The position numbers were made by a program, and so were the translations under genes. The notes under the pieces were generated by a model. The model made no database searches and was not told the DNA's origin. It saw only the letters and a list, made by a program, of their open reading frames with translations. Of a DNA stretch of 42,361 bases, positions 23,131 to 30,956 are shown one piece after another. Positions within the stretch are counted from its first letter, which is position 1; each line of letters starts with the position of its first letter. The DNA comes from Oscillospiraceae bacterium (lineage in GTDB: Bacteria > Bacillota > Clostridia > Oscillospirales > Oscillospiraceae): contig CACYXC010000036.1 in the NCBI GenBank assembly GCA_902778285.1, forward strand, positions 1 to 42,361, written 5' to 3'.

Positions 23131-23904
23131 ATGGACCTGACAAGAAGCGAACAGAGCTCCCTGCTCGACAGCATGCTCGAAATGGGCGAGCTGCTGCTCG
23201 ACTGCGGGGCGGAGGTCAGTCGGGTGGAGGATACGCTCTCCCGCCTCGGCGCGGCCTACGGCGCCGCGCGCACAGACGTGTTCGTCATCCCCTCCATCAT
23301 CAGCATCAGCATGGAATTTGCCGGGGAAAAGGCCCTGACCGAGACCCGGCGCATCCACTCCAACGGCGCGAACGATTTCTACCGCCTGGAAAAGCTCAAC
23401 ACGCTCTCCCGCGGCTGCTGTGTCGAGCCCCTGCCGGTCTCCGAGCTGCGCAGCTCGCTGGACGCGGTGGCCGCCGGCCACAAGCCCCTGCGCGTGATCC
23501 TGGGCGGCAGCGCTCTGGCCGCGTTCAGCTTCGCCGTTTTCTTCGGCGGCAGCATCTGGGACGGGCTCGCGGCGGCGGTCTTTGCCCTGGCGATCTGCCT
23601 GCTGCAGGAGTATCTCGGCCGCACCGAGCTCAATACCGCAGCCTTCAATCTGGTGATCTCCCTTCTGATCGGCCTCGGCGTGGGGCTTCTCGCCGCGCTG
23701 CTGCCCGCGCTGCACATGGACAAGATCCTCATCGGCGACATCATGCTGCTCATCCCCGGTCTGGCCATGACCAACGCCGTGCGCAACATGCTGGTGGGCG
23801 ACACGATCTCCGGCGCGGTACGGCTCGCGGAGAGCCTGATCTGGGCCGTCGCGCTGGCGAGCGGCTTCATGATCGCGCTGATGATCGTCCGCGCGCTGTT
23901 TTGA
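23131..23904 (+). CDS. ThrE-type threonine/serine exporter, large subunit (YjjP-like)
   Basis: A 257-residue protein of the ThrE/DUF1212 family. The soluble N-terminal domain has LLDCGAEVSRVEDTLSRL and FVIPSIISISM; five or so membrane helices follow from about residue 118, with DIMLLIPGLAMTNAVRNMLVGDTISG in the core. ThrE exports threonine and serine; in many Firmicutes the protein is split in two, as here. AAGGAGAGG precedes the ATG. It begins 11 bases after the histidine-phosphatase-like gene and 17 before the small subunit. Confidence 0.88.
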   Translation: MDLTRSEQSSLLDSMLEMGELLLDCGAEVSRVEDTLSRLGAAYGAARTDVFVIPSIISISMEFAGEKALTETRRIHSNGANDFYRLEKLNTLSRGCCVEPLPVSELRSSLDAVAAGHKPLRVILGGSALAAFSFAVFFGGSIWDGLAAAVFALAICLLQEYLGRTELNTAAFNLVISLLIGLGVGLLAALLPALHMDKILIGDIMLLIPGLAMTNAVRNMLVGDTISGAVRLAESLIWAVALASGFMIALMIVRALF

Positions 23905-23920
23905 GAGGGGGCCTGCCGTC

Positions 23921-24352
23921 ATGAATCCTGCCGTTCAGATCGCCGCGGCCTTCTTCGGCTCGCTCGGCTTCGCGCTGCTCTTCGGACTGCGCCGGCGCTA
24001 TCTGCTGCCCGCCTCTCTCGGCGGCATGCTCAGCTGGGGGCTTTATCTGCTGCTGGATCATCTGCTCTCCTCGCCCTTTCTGGCCTGCTTTGCCGCATCG
24101 GCCTTCTCCACGGTGTATGCCGAGCTGCTGGCCCGACTGATGCACAGCCCGACCACGCTCTTTGTCATCCCCGCCGTCATCCCCCTCGTGCCCGGCAGCT
24201 CCCTGTACTACGCGATGAGCTTCGCCGTGCATCGCGACATGGCGAGCGCGCGGGCCTACGGCTCGCAGACGCTGGAGCTGGCTCTGGCCATCGCCGCGGG
24301 CATGAGTTTTGTACTGGCCTGCCGTGAGCTGCACACACGGCGGAAATCATAG
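23921..24352 (+). CDS. ThrE-type exporter, small subunit (YjjB-like)
   Basis: A 143-residue all-helical membrane protein with four to five helices. The family block FVIPAVIPLVPGSSLYYAM is clear. It corresponds to the C-terminal half of one-chain ThrE and should form the exporter together with the protein encoded just upstream. An amino-acid exporter fits a window that also holds peptide uptake, ThrH and a serine-using TrpB2, but the substrate is not fixed by sequence. Confidence 0.88.
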   Translation: MNPAVQIAAAFFGSLGFALLFGLRRRYLLPASLGGMLSWGLYLLLDHLLSSPFLACFAASAFSTVYAELLARLMHSPTTLFVIPAVIPLVPGSSLYYAMSFAVHRDMASARAYGSQTLELALAIAAGMSFVLACRELHTRRKS

Positions 24353-24367
24353 AAAGGAGCTTCCCTC

Positions 24368-24610
24368 ATGTTTCTGGAACTGACAAAAAAGATCGGCAAG
24401 CCCGTCTGCGTCGCGCTGTACGCCGCCTTCGCCGCGCTGGCCGCCAGGAAAAAGCCGCTGCCCCTGCTGATCCTGCTGGGGCTGCACGGCATGGAGTACT
24501 TTACCGAGGGCCGAAAGCTCGCCGCCCAGCACGGCATCGGCCGGCTCGAGGCGCTGTGCCAGTGTCTGGCCTTCGGCTTTACCTGGTGGCTGCCGATCAA
24601 GAAAGGGTAA
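24368..24610 (+). CDS. Small hydrophobic protein, unknown
   Basis: An 80-residue protein with two likely membrane helices (about residues 14-42 and 60-76) joined by a polar loop (GMEYFTEGRKLAAQHGIG). The ends are basic. AAAGGAG lies eight bases before the ATG, and the gene starts 15 bases after the exporter small subunit, so it is the operon's last gene. I do not recognise a family. Confidence 0.65.
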   Translation: MFLELTKKIGKPVCVALYAAFAALAARKKPLPLLILLGLHGMEYFTEGRKLAAQHGIGRLEALCQCLAFGFTWWLPIKKG

Positions 24611-24653
24611 ATCGAACGGGGCTTGAAAAAGCCGACGCTCTTTGTCTTTCGCC

Positions 24654-24970
24654 GTAGGGGCGGCTATCAGCCGCCCGCGCGGCAGCAGCGTAGAAAGAAT
24701 GAAAAAAGTCAGGCGAATTCGAGCTGTTAGCTGCGAATTCGCCTGACTTTTTTCCGAAACGAATACCGTTTCCCTGCCGGGCGGCTGATAATGACTATAG
24801 GATGGCGAAAAGCCAAACAGCTTTTCGCCGCGCCGCTTTGCGGCGCAGCAAAACAGCGCGGCTGTTTTGCCATATATTCATTGCAATGAGCATCGGGCGA
24901 ATGATTCAAAGAATCATAATCGAATCCTCGATTGATTTCGTCATCCGATGATCATTATAGCCGCCCCTAC
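24654..24970. repeat. MITE-like element, copy A
   Basis: A 317-base non-coding element between two convergent genes. It is bounded by a perfect 14-bp inverted repeat GTAGGGGCGGCTAT (24654-24667) / ATAGCCGCCCCTAC (24957-24970). Its core, 24779-24966, is the reverse complement, with small changes, of 27296-27516. Inside are a 20-bp perfect terminator-like repeat and a chain of hairpins (for example GCGCCGCTTTGCGGCGC and GCAAAACAGC...GCTGTTTTGC). No transposase gene is present. Confidence 0.82.
24702..24753. terminator. Bidirectional terminator inside MITE copy A
   Basis: A perfect 20-bp inverted repeat (24702-24721 with 24734-24753) beginning with six A and ending with six T. It can end transcripts of the exporter operon and of the opposing operon. 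Confidence 0.85.
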
Positions 24971-24990
24971 TGCGCCGTAACACGATAAAC

Positions 24991-25060
24991 TTGTCATTCT
25001 GAGGAGCGTCAGCGACAAAGAATCTCTTTTGAGATCCTTCGTTTCCGCTCAGGATGATGC
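24991..25060. repeat. Short palindromic intergenic repeat (REP-like)
   Basis: GTCATTCTGAGGAGCG at the left is mirrored by CGCTCAGGATGATG at the right, with AATCTC-TTTT-GAGATCC at the centre. This CATTCTGAG...AATCTC type recurs in many bacterial genomes; a weaker relative is at 41190-41235. The remaining bases to 25124 show nothing else. Confidence 0.6.
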
Positions 25061-25124
25061 GTAAAGCTTCACCTGTTACAGTGTACTACGTGCTGCCAAA
25101 GGTTTTATCCGCAGTCTCCCTGTA

Positions 25125-25346
25125 CTAATAGATCCTCCGGATCTCGCCGCTCACGCCGCAGGTCCGGCGGAAGGCGTCCAGATCTGCCTCCGTGCGGATC
25201 AGCATAAGCTCGCGCAGCCTGCCCGTCTCGCGCTCGCGCATGCAGGCCACCTGCTCCCCGGTGCAGATGCTGCAGCGCAGCACCGGCTCGTACTGCTCCG
25301 ACGGAAACTGCGGCGGCGTCTCTTTTTTTCTTGAAAACAGACCCAT
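25125..25346 (-). CDS. Small conserved-looking protein, unknown
   Basis: A 73-residue soluble protein. It has a basic start (MGLFSRKKE), then YEPVLRCSICTGEQVACMRE with a CxxC pair, and a short alpha/beta tail (MLIRTEADLDAFRRTCG). The ATG at 25346 is one base after the stop of the upstream PLP enzyme, so the two are translationally coupled. Function is unknown; a single CxxC alone does not prove metal binding. Confidence 0.7.
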   Translation of the reverse strand: MGLFSRKKETPPQFPSEQYEPVLRCSICTGEQVACMRERETGRLRELMLIRTEADLDAFRRTCGVSGEIRRIY

Positions 25347-25347
25347 T

Positions 25348-26304
25348 TCAGTTTTCCTCCATATCCAGCGCGAAGAGCCCGCCGGCGCCGCCCGTGTGCA
25401 CAAAGAGCACGCGCTCGTCCGGTCGGAACGCGCCCTCCTGCGCCATGGCGATCAGTCCCGCGAAGGCCTTGCCCGTATAGACCGGGTCGAGGAAGATCCC
25501 CTCGCGCTCCGCCATCAGGCGCACGGCCGCGTTCCCCTCCGCAGAGGGGATGGCGTAGCCCGGCCCGCACATGTCGCGCAGATCGTAGTCGTCTGATGTT
25601 ATGTCAACCTTTTCCCCGAGCAGCTCCGCCGCTTCCCTCATCAGGCGCGGCGTGATCTCGTCGAAGGGGTCGGTGTCCACCATCATGCCGTGCACCTTCG
25701 TGCCCGGCAGAAAAAGCTTCGCCCCCAGGGCGAGCCCCGCCATGGTGCCGCCGCTGCCCTCGGCGCAGACGATGTGATCAAAGCGCGGCTTCTGCTCCGA
25801 AAGCTCCCCGGCGCACGCGACATAGCCGAGGCTCCCCAGCGCGTTGGAGCCGCCGCAGGGGATCTTGTAGTACGGCAGACCGAGGCTCTGCCCGAGGCGG
25901 TCCATCTCGTCGTAGATATCCGCGTAGTCGTCGGTGTCCAGAAAGCGGACCTCGGTCCCCATCAGTCTCTCCAGCAGCTGATTGCCGACGCAGGCGGTCA
26001 CGCCCCGTTTTTTCAGGATCAGGATCGCTTTCATGCCGAGGCGGTTGGCCGCCGCGGCGGTGAGCATGGCATGGTTCGACTGGGCGCCGCCGGTCGTGAA
26101 CACGACCTCGGCCCCCTGCGCCTTCGCCTCGGCCAGCAGGAACTCCAGCTTGCGGACCTTGTTGCCGCCGAGGCCCAGCCCCGTCAGATCGTCCCGCTTG
26201 ATCCAGAGCTCGACGCCCAGCAGGCGGCTGAGCTTCTCGAGTCGGTGGACCGGCGTGGGGAACAGCCCCAGCGACAGCCGGGGGAATTCATTGAGCTGTC
26301 TCAT
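25348..26304 (-). CDS. D-cysteine desulfhydrase / ACC deaminase family PLP enzyme
   Basis: A 318-residue fold-type II PLP enzyme. The PLP lysine is Lys49 in GLGGNKVRKLEFLL, and the FTTGGAQSNHAMLTAAAA and EGSGGTMAGLALG phosphate loops are clear. The family includes D-cysteine desulfhydrase (D-Cys to pyruvate, sulfide and ammonia) and 1-aminocyclopropane-1-carboxylate deaminase. In gut Firmicutes the first activity is more likely, but the residues that separate them were not resolved. It lies between a nitroreductase gene (9-base gap) and a small CxxC protein in one operon. Confidence 0.88.
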   Translation of the reverse strand: MRQLNEFPRLSLGLFPTPVHRLEKLSRLLGVELWIKRDDLTGLGLGGNKVRKLEFLLAEAKAQGAEVVFTTGGAQSNHAMLTAAAANRLGMKAILILKKRGVTACVGNQLLERLMGTEVRFLDTDDYADIYDEMDRLGQSLGLPYYKIPCGGSNALGSLGYVACAGELSEQKPRFDHIVCAEGSGGTMAGLALGAKLFLPGTKVHGMMVDTDPFDEITPRLMREAAELLGEKVDITSDDYDLRDMCGPGYAIPSAEGNAAVRLMAEREGIFLDPVYTGKAFAGLIAMAQEGAFRPDERVLFVHTGGAGGLFALDMEEN

Positions 26305-26313
26305 CCCGACGCC

Positions 26314-26889
26314 TCAGGCAAAACGCACGACGTCGTCAAAGGCGCGCTTGGGGACATAGTAGTCCCGCTTCTCGTCCACATAGTAGTCGAAGGCGCCGTC
26401 CGCGGGCATGTCCACGATCGTGCTGCTGTGGGCGGGATAGCCCAGGGCGATCGCCAGACGCAGCGTGTCCTCCTCCGGGATGCCGAAGCGCTCCTTGATC
26501 TTTGGGCCGTTGATCGCGCCCATCAGGCAGCTGCCCACGCCGTGCGTCCAGGCGGTGGTGGCGATGATGTTGGCGGCGATGCCTACGTCCACGTCGGAAA
26601 AGGCGATCGCGCCTGCCTTTTTGACGACAAGGATGAAGGCGGTCGGCTGCTCGCCCTCCTTCGGCGTGCCGATCTCGGGCGGCAGGGCCGCGGCCCATTT
26701 GACCAGCGGCTGCATGTCGCGCACGGCCTCGGGGCTCGTGACGGCGACATAGCGCAGAGGCTGGGCGTTTTTCCCGCTGCTGCCGATGCGGGCGTTCTCC
26801 AGCGCCTCGCGGACGATCTCCTCCCCCACCGGCTCCTGCGTGAAGCGGCGGTAGGTGCGGCAGCCGACGTACAGTTCGTGCAGATCCAT
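26314..26889 (-). CDS. Nitroreductase family flavoprotein
   Basis: A 191-residue FMN-dependent oxidoreductase. It has the N-terminal R-T-Y-R-R-F motif (CRTYRRFTQEPV), the FMN-contact block NARIGSSGKNAQPLRYV, and the late GIAANIIATTAWTHGVGSCLMGAINGPKIKERF. Such enzymes reduce nitro groups, quinones or flavins with NAD(P)H. The start is fixed by AAGGAGAACATCC just upstream. It is the first gene of the minus-strand operon with the PLP enzyme. Confidence 0.9.
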   Translation of the reverse strand: MDLHELYVGCRTYRRFTQEPVGEEIVREALENARIGSSGKNAQPLRYVAVTSPEAVRDMQPLVKWAAALPPEIGTPKEGEQPTAFILVVKKAGAIAFSDVDVGIAANIIATTAWTHGVGSCLMGAINGPKIKERFGIPEEDTLRLAIALGYPAHSSTIVDMPADGAFDYYVDEKRDYYVPKRAFDDVVRFA

Positions 26890-26978
26890 GGATGTTCTCC
26901 TTTCCTTATTGTCCCTCTCAGGGGTATGCGCGGGGCGGAAGCGCTCTTCCCGCCCCCTTATTTCGTCCTTCTGTCTCC

Positions 26979-27007
26979 AGTATACTCTCGAACGCGCCCT
27001 CTGCCAA
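26979..27007 (-). promoter_or_regulatory. Promoter of the nitroreductase operon
   Basis: TTGGCA (27002-27007), 17-bp spacer, TATACT (26979-26984) on the minus strand. The leader (26890-26975) contains a GC-rich hairpin near 26930-26958. Confidence 0.7.
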
Positions 27008-27045
27008 GGGGTGCTTTTGTTCCGGATGGAATTTCTTTCCTGCTC

Positions 27046-27077
27046 TTGACAACGTGAGTTAGATATATTAAACTAAC
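27046..27077 (+). promoter_or_regulatory. Promoter with DtxR-type operator for the FeoB-associated gene
   Basis: TTGACA (27046-27051), 17-bp spacer, TAAACT (27069-27074). The dyad GTTAG (27058-27062) ... CTAAC (27073-27077) overlaps the -10 and resembles the TTAG...CTAA half-sites bound by iron-responsive DtxR-family repressors. Confidence 0.6.
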
Positions 27078-27103
27078 GATTGAAAAAAAGAGGGGGTAAC
27101 GGT

Positions 27104-27307
27104 ATGCTGAGCTGGGTATCGGCCAATCTGGCAAACATCGCGGTCGTCGCGCTCCTGCTCCTCATCGTGGGGCTTGCGCTCCGCCGCATGCTCCGAAACA
27201 GGAAGGCGGGCAAGTCCTCCTGCGGCTGTGACTGCGCCTCCTGCCCCTCCTGCGGGAGCTGCGGCGGTACGGTGAGGAAATCCGACAACTCGTATGGGCG
27301 GCTATAA
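27104..27307 (+). CDS. FeoB-associated Cys-rich membrane protein
   Basis: A 67-residue protein with one N-terminal helix (about residues 9-26), a basic stretch, and a tail of cysteines (SSCGCDCASCPSCGSCGG). Members are usually encoded next to feoA/feoB and help ferrous iron uptake. The ATG at 27104 has GAGGGGG seven bases upstream; a TTG eight codons earlier lies too close to the promoter. No feo gene is adjacent, so it is an orphan here. The last three codons and the TAA stop (27296-27307) are made by the end of the MITE-like repeat, so the original C-terminus may have been altered. Confidence 0.82.
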   Translation: MLSWVSANLANIAVVALLLLIVGLALRRMLRNRKAGKSSCGCDCASCPSCGSCGGTVRKSDNSYGRL

Positions 27308-27628
27308 TGATCATCGGATGGCGAAATCAATCGAGGATTCGATTGATTTTGCTGCCAAACGACAAGTTTGTCAGCGAATGATTCTTTGAATCATTCGCCT
27401 GCTGCTCATTGCAATGAATATATGGCAAAACAGCCGTGCTGTTTTGCTGCGCCGCAAAGCGGCGCGGCGAAAAGCTTTTTCGCTTTTCGCCATCCTATAG
27501 TCATTATCAGCCGCCCGGCGGCACAGCGTTTCCTACGGAAACAAGGCAAAGCGAATTCGTGAGCATATCGCGATTTCGCCTTGCCTTGTTCCCTTATCCG
27601 GGCGTTTTTCCGTAATACGCCCCCACGT
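27296..27628. repeat. MITE-like element, copy B (inverted relative to copy A)
   Basis: It reaches from inside the 3' end of the FeoB-associated gene to a few bases before the licD stop. The core 27296-27516 (221 bases) is the reverse complement of 24779-24966, with the same hairpin chain and a slightly longer segment near 27356-27385. A terminator-like hairpin follows near 27539-27590 (AACAAGGCAAAGCGAATTCG with CGCGATTTCGCCTTGCCTTGTT). It sits between convergent genes, as does copy A. Confidence 0.82.
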
Positions 27629-27633
27629 ATCAT

Positions 27634-28446
27634 TCAGTCCTTCTGGTACACGGTGAAGCCGTGCTCCAGATGCCGCTTGTCCTCCGGCGGCAGGGTCATG
27701 TAATCGCCGTATGTCTGGCGGAGGATGACGTCGTAGTTTTTCGGCGCCGTGAAGAGCTCCCCCTCAAAGGGCAGCGCAAAGGTCTCGTCGAACCACTCCG
27801 TGCGGAAGATCGAGCCCTCCCGGCACATATAGCTCGTCATCTCGCCGCAGATGGCCGTGCGCCGCCCCCCGGTCGCACCGAAGGCGACGTCGTTCATCTT
27901 TCTCGCCAGCAGGTTTCCCGGCAGCATCCGCAGGGCCAGCTTGTTGGCCCGGAGCGCGAGGCGCTTGACAGGGTTCTTCTGCTCGCTCGGATCCTCGTTG
28001 GTACGGCGGTACTGGTCGCGCAGGAACTGCTGGCGCCGCAGGATCTTCGCGCGCTCGGCGTCGTCCTCCGGCAGATAGTCAAAGGCGAAGATGTCGATAT
28101 ACAGGCCGAGCCGATCCCTCAGGCGGTTGTTCTCGATGAGCACCGTACTCTCGTCGACGATCTTTCCCATGTTGTGGCAGTAGTCACGGTCATTCTCGGG
28201 GCATTTGGCTCTGAGCGCGTCGCTGCGGCCGATGTTGAACTCGCGCATCAGGATATCGTAGTCCTCGCGGAACATGATCAGATCCACGTCGTCGTCCCAG
28301 GGGATGAAGCCCCCGTGCCGCACCGCGCCGATCAGCGTGCCATAGGCCAGATAGTAGGTCAGGCCGCGCTCCTCGCAGAACTCCCGCACCTTGCACATGA
28401 TGGCAAGCTCGCGGGCCTTGACCTCGTCAACCGTCAGTTCTCTCAT
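27634..28446 (-). CDS. LicD-family phosphotransferase (third copy)
   Basis: A 270-residue LicD/nucleotidyltransferase-fold protein. Such proteins add phosphocholine, phosphoethanolamine or another phospho-alcohol from a CDP donor to a surface glycan. The signature is YGTLIGAVRHGGFIPWDDDVDL (about residues 35-56), where the last aspartates bind metal, and the C-terminal RQTYGDYMTLPPEDKR block is typical. It overlaps the flippase gene by 20 bases and is last in the operon. Confidence 0.9.
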   Translation of the reverse strand: MRELTVDEVKARELAIMCKVREFCEERGLTYYLAYGTLIGAVRHGGFIPWDDDVDLIMFREDYDILMREFNIGRSDALRAKCPENDRDYCHNMGKIVDESTVLIENNRLRDRLGLYIDIFAFDYLPEDDAERAKILRRQQFLRDQYRRTNEDPSEQKNPVKRLALRANKLALRMLPGNLLARKMNDVAFGATGGRRTAICGEMTSYMCREGSIFRTEWFDETFALPFEGELFTAPKNYDVILRQTYGDYMTLPPEDKRHLEHGFTVYQKD

Positions 28447-29707
28447 GTCGTCTCCTCAGCAGCTTCAGCGGCGGGACCTCCGCCCGCACGAATTCATCAC
28501 GGTAGCGCCAGGTGAAGGCCAGGCGCGTCAGCAGCAGCACCAGCTCCGTGGTGCAGCGCAGAAAGGCCAGATTCAGCAGCGTGAAATGCCCGCTCAGGCC
28601 CAGCGCGAGCAGACCGATGATCTGGAAGCAGGCGGAGAACACCGTCGTGGCGGTGATCTGCACGGTCTTGCCCAGGGCGCCGATGGTGGGCCAGCCGAAG
28701 AGCATGGCCGGGAAGCTGAAAAATAGGATCGGGATCATGGCGCGGAAGAGATAGGCCGCGCCCACATACTTTCCGCCGCCGAGGATCAGCAGCGCGTAGT
28801 CCGCGATGAGCCAGCAGAACAGGCAGCCGGCCGCGACGATGGGCATGAAGATCTTCAGCATCTGTTTGATCTGGTTGATGTTCTTCGTCCTCACCATGTC
28901 GGGGTAGACGCCGTCGGTGATGGGCGAATAGAAGGACTGGATCGCGCTGACCATCGACAGGCAGACGCTCCAGTACGCCACGTCCGACGGGGCCTGATAG
29001 ATGCCGACCAGCAGGGTGTTGAGCACGTTGAAGGCCGTGGTCGCCATGTTGGAAAGGAAATAGAGCGCAGACTCCCTGAGCTTTCTCCACGCCCTCTCCA
29101 GCGAGCGGATGCGGATGCGGATGCCGAGCTTTCTGAGCTCCAGGATCACAAGAACGACCGCGGCGGCGCCGCCGACGATATCCAGAAGCTGGATCCACAT
29201 CATGTCCTTGTCGCCGTGCACGAAGACGAAGGTCAGCACCGCGGCGAGGCCCCGCATGATCAGAAAGCGCGAGGTGATGACCTGCATCCGCTCCAGCCCG
29301 CGGAAGATGTAGTCGAACAGGAAGATGGTCAGGAAGATCGGCAGGAAGCTCAGCAGCGAATACAGCTCATAGCCCCGCAGGATCGGCAGCGTGAAGGTCA
29401 GCACGCACAGGCCCGCGAAGGCCAGCGCCGCCAGCAGCAGCCGGGCCAGCAGGATATCGCCCGAGACCTCCCCGATCTCTTCCTTGCTCTCGCGCGCCAT
29501 GACGATGTCCCTGGTGCCGGAGAGCATAAAGCCGAAGTCCACGATCAGCTGCAGATAGGTGCCGATGCTCTTGACATAGAGCACCACCCCGTAGGCGTCC
29601 GTGGACATGACGCGGGTCAGATACGGCACCGTGACGAAGGGGAGCAGGATCTTGGCGATGCTGTAGCCGTACAGCATGATGATATTTTTGAAAACGTTCT
29701 TTTTCAT
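28427..29707 (-). CDS. Polysaccharide flippase (Wzx/RfbX type)
   Basis: A 426-residue membrane protein of the oligosaccharide exporter superfamily with about 12-14 helices. The N-terminal MKKNVFKNIIMLYGYSIAKILLPF...YLTRVMSTDAYGVV is characteristic. It should move lipid-linked glycan units across the membrane. The start at 29707 overlaps the upstream stop (ATGA); the longer open frame before it is not coding. It is embedded between the polymerase/ligase gene and licD. Confidence 0.9.
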   Translation of the reverse strand: MKKNVFKNIIMLYGYSIAKILLPFVTVPYLTRVMSTDAYGVVLYVKSIGTYLQLIVDFGFMLSGTRDIVMARESKEEIGEVSGDILLARLLLAALAFAGLCVLTFTLPILRGYELYSLLSFLPIFLTIFLFDYIFRGLERMQVITSRFLIMRGLAAVLTFVFVHGDKDMMWIQLLDIVGGAAAVVLVILELRKLGIRIRIRSLERAWRKLRESALYFLSNMATTAFNVLNTLLVGIYQAPSDVAYWSVCLSMVSAIQSFYSPITDGVYPDMVRTKNINQIKQMLKIFMPIVAAGCLFCWLIADYALLILGGGKYVGAAYLFRAMIPILFFSFPAMLFGWPTIGALGKTVQITATTVFSACFQIIGLLALGLSGHFTLLNLAFLRCTTELVLLLTRLAFTWRYRDEFVRAEVPPLKLLRRRHERTDG

Positions 29708-30933
29708 GTTTCGGTGTGTTCTCCCCTGTCCGGCGGCGCGTACAGCGCAGACCGGCTGGGAGGCTCCGTTTCCTCCTCCGGCGCTCTCGGGCACAGCACC
29801 GCCAGATTGGCCGCCAGCGGGTAGAGCATCAGCAGCGCCGGGTAGTTGCAGGATTCAGTGAGGAAGATGATGAACAGGCCGGCCATCGGCGCGATGACCG
29901 CGCACTTATATGCCCCGGGCGGCGCCTGCCGGATCCTCCGGATCACGAGGATATTGAGCAGCAAAAACAGCCCGATCCCCAGCACGCCGGCGATATACCA
30001 GTACTGGAGATAGGCGTTGTGCGCATGGCTGTACAGATCGTCCGCCGAGGCGGTGAGGGCGATCTTTTTCTCGAAGCCGTGCCCGAGCCAGGGCTCGGCG
30101 CGGATGATCTCGACCGCTTTTTTCCAGATATAGGCGCGGCCGGAGAAGGTCGGCGACTTGTGCAGGTACTTCCGGATCGCGTCGCGCAGGAATGCCACGT
30201 TGTCGGTCACCTGAAAGACGGTGATGGCCAGATCCGCTGCCAGGGAAAAGGCCCAGAACCCGGCCAGCAGCCGCGGCCTCTCCTTCCGGCAGCAAAGCAG
30301 GAATACCGCAGCCATCGCGAGGATGCCGACCACGGCCGTGGCGCTCCAGGTGATGAAGATGGACAGCACGCCCGCCGCGATCAGGCCCAGAGAACGCAGG
30401 CGGTTCATGCCGTTATACAGATTCAGCAGCGCCGCCATACAGGCGGGCATGACGAAGATCATGAAACTGTTGGGCAGGCCGAGGAAGTAGTAGGCGTGGA
30501 TCTCGTCGGCGCTGTACATGCCCTGCGGGCGAAACAGCAGCACCGTGATGAAATTCACCCAGATCAGCCACTCGAAGTTCATCAGCAGCGCCCGCAGCAG
30601 CAGCTTCGGCTCATTCTGGGAGAAATAGTCCACCGCCAGCACCAGGGCGCTGAGGGCGGCGCCGTTGATGACGGACGCGACCAGCCGCTCGGGGTTTCGC
30701 AGCAGCGTCACCGCGGCGATCCAGATCTCCAGACACAGAAAAACCGCCGCCGGGAGGCTCATCCGGTACTCGTTGGAGACCCACAGCAGCACGATCAGCA
30801 CCACGCACAGGAGTCTGCCCATGTCGAACAGGGTCTCCAGATGGGGAAACAGGTATTCGAGGCTGTGGGGCTTCAAAAACGGGAAGATCAGCAGGAAGAT
30901 CCCGATCTGTTTGAGGTCGATGCTCTTTCTCAT
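29704..30933 (-). CDS. Wzy/O-antigen-ligase-like membrane protein
   Basis: A 409-residue protein with about ten helices and one large outside loop. That loop and its flanks carry the Wzy_C-type pattern GRAYIWKKAVEIIRAEPWLGHGFE followed by SHAHNAYLQYWYIAGVLGIGLFL. The His of HNAYL is the usual key residue. It could polymerise exported repeat units or ligate them to a carrier. With a Wzx-type flippase next to it a Wzy role is the simpler reading. Confidence 0.85.
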   Translation of the reverse strand: MRKSIDLKQIGIFLLIFPFLKPHSLEYLFPHLETLFDMGRLLCVVLIVLLWVSNEYRMSLPAAVFLCLEIWIAAVTLLRNPERLVASVINGAALSALVLAVDYFSQNEPKLLLRALLMNFEWLIWVNFITVLLFRPQGMYSADEIHAYYFLGLPNSFMIFVMPACMAALLNLYNGMNRLRSLGLIAAGVLSIFITWSATAVVGILAMAAVFLLCCRKERPRLLAGFWAFSLAADLAITVFQVTDNVAFLRDAIRKYLHKSPTFSGRAYIWKKAVEIIRAEPWLGHGFEKKIALTASADDLYSHAHNAYLQYWYIAGVLGIGLFLLLNILVIRRIRQAPPGAYKCAVIAPMAGLFIIFLTESCNYPALLMLYPLAANLAVLCPRAPEEETEPPSRSALYAPPDRGEHTET

Positions 30934-30956
30934 GGCAGCAGCTCTTTCAAAGCGAA

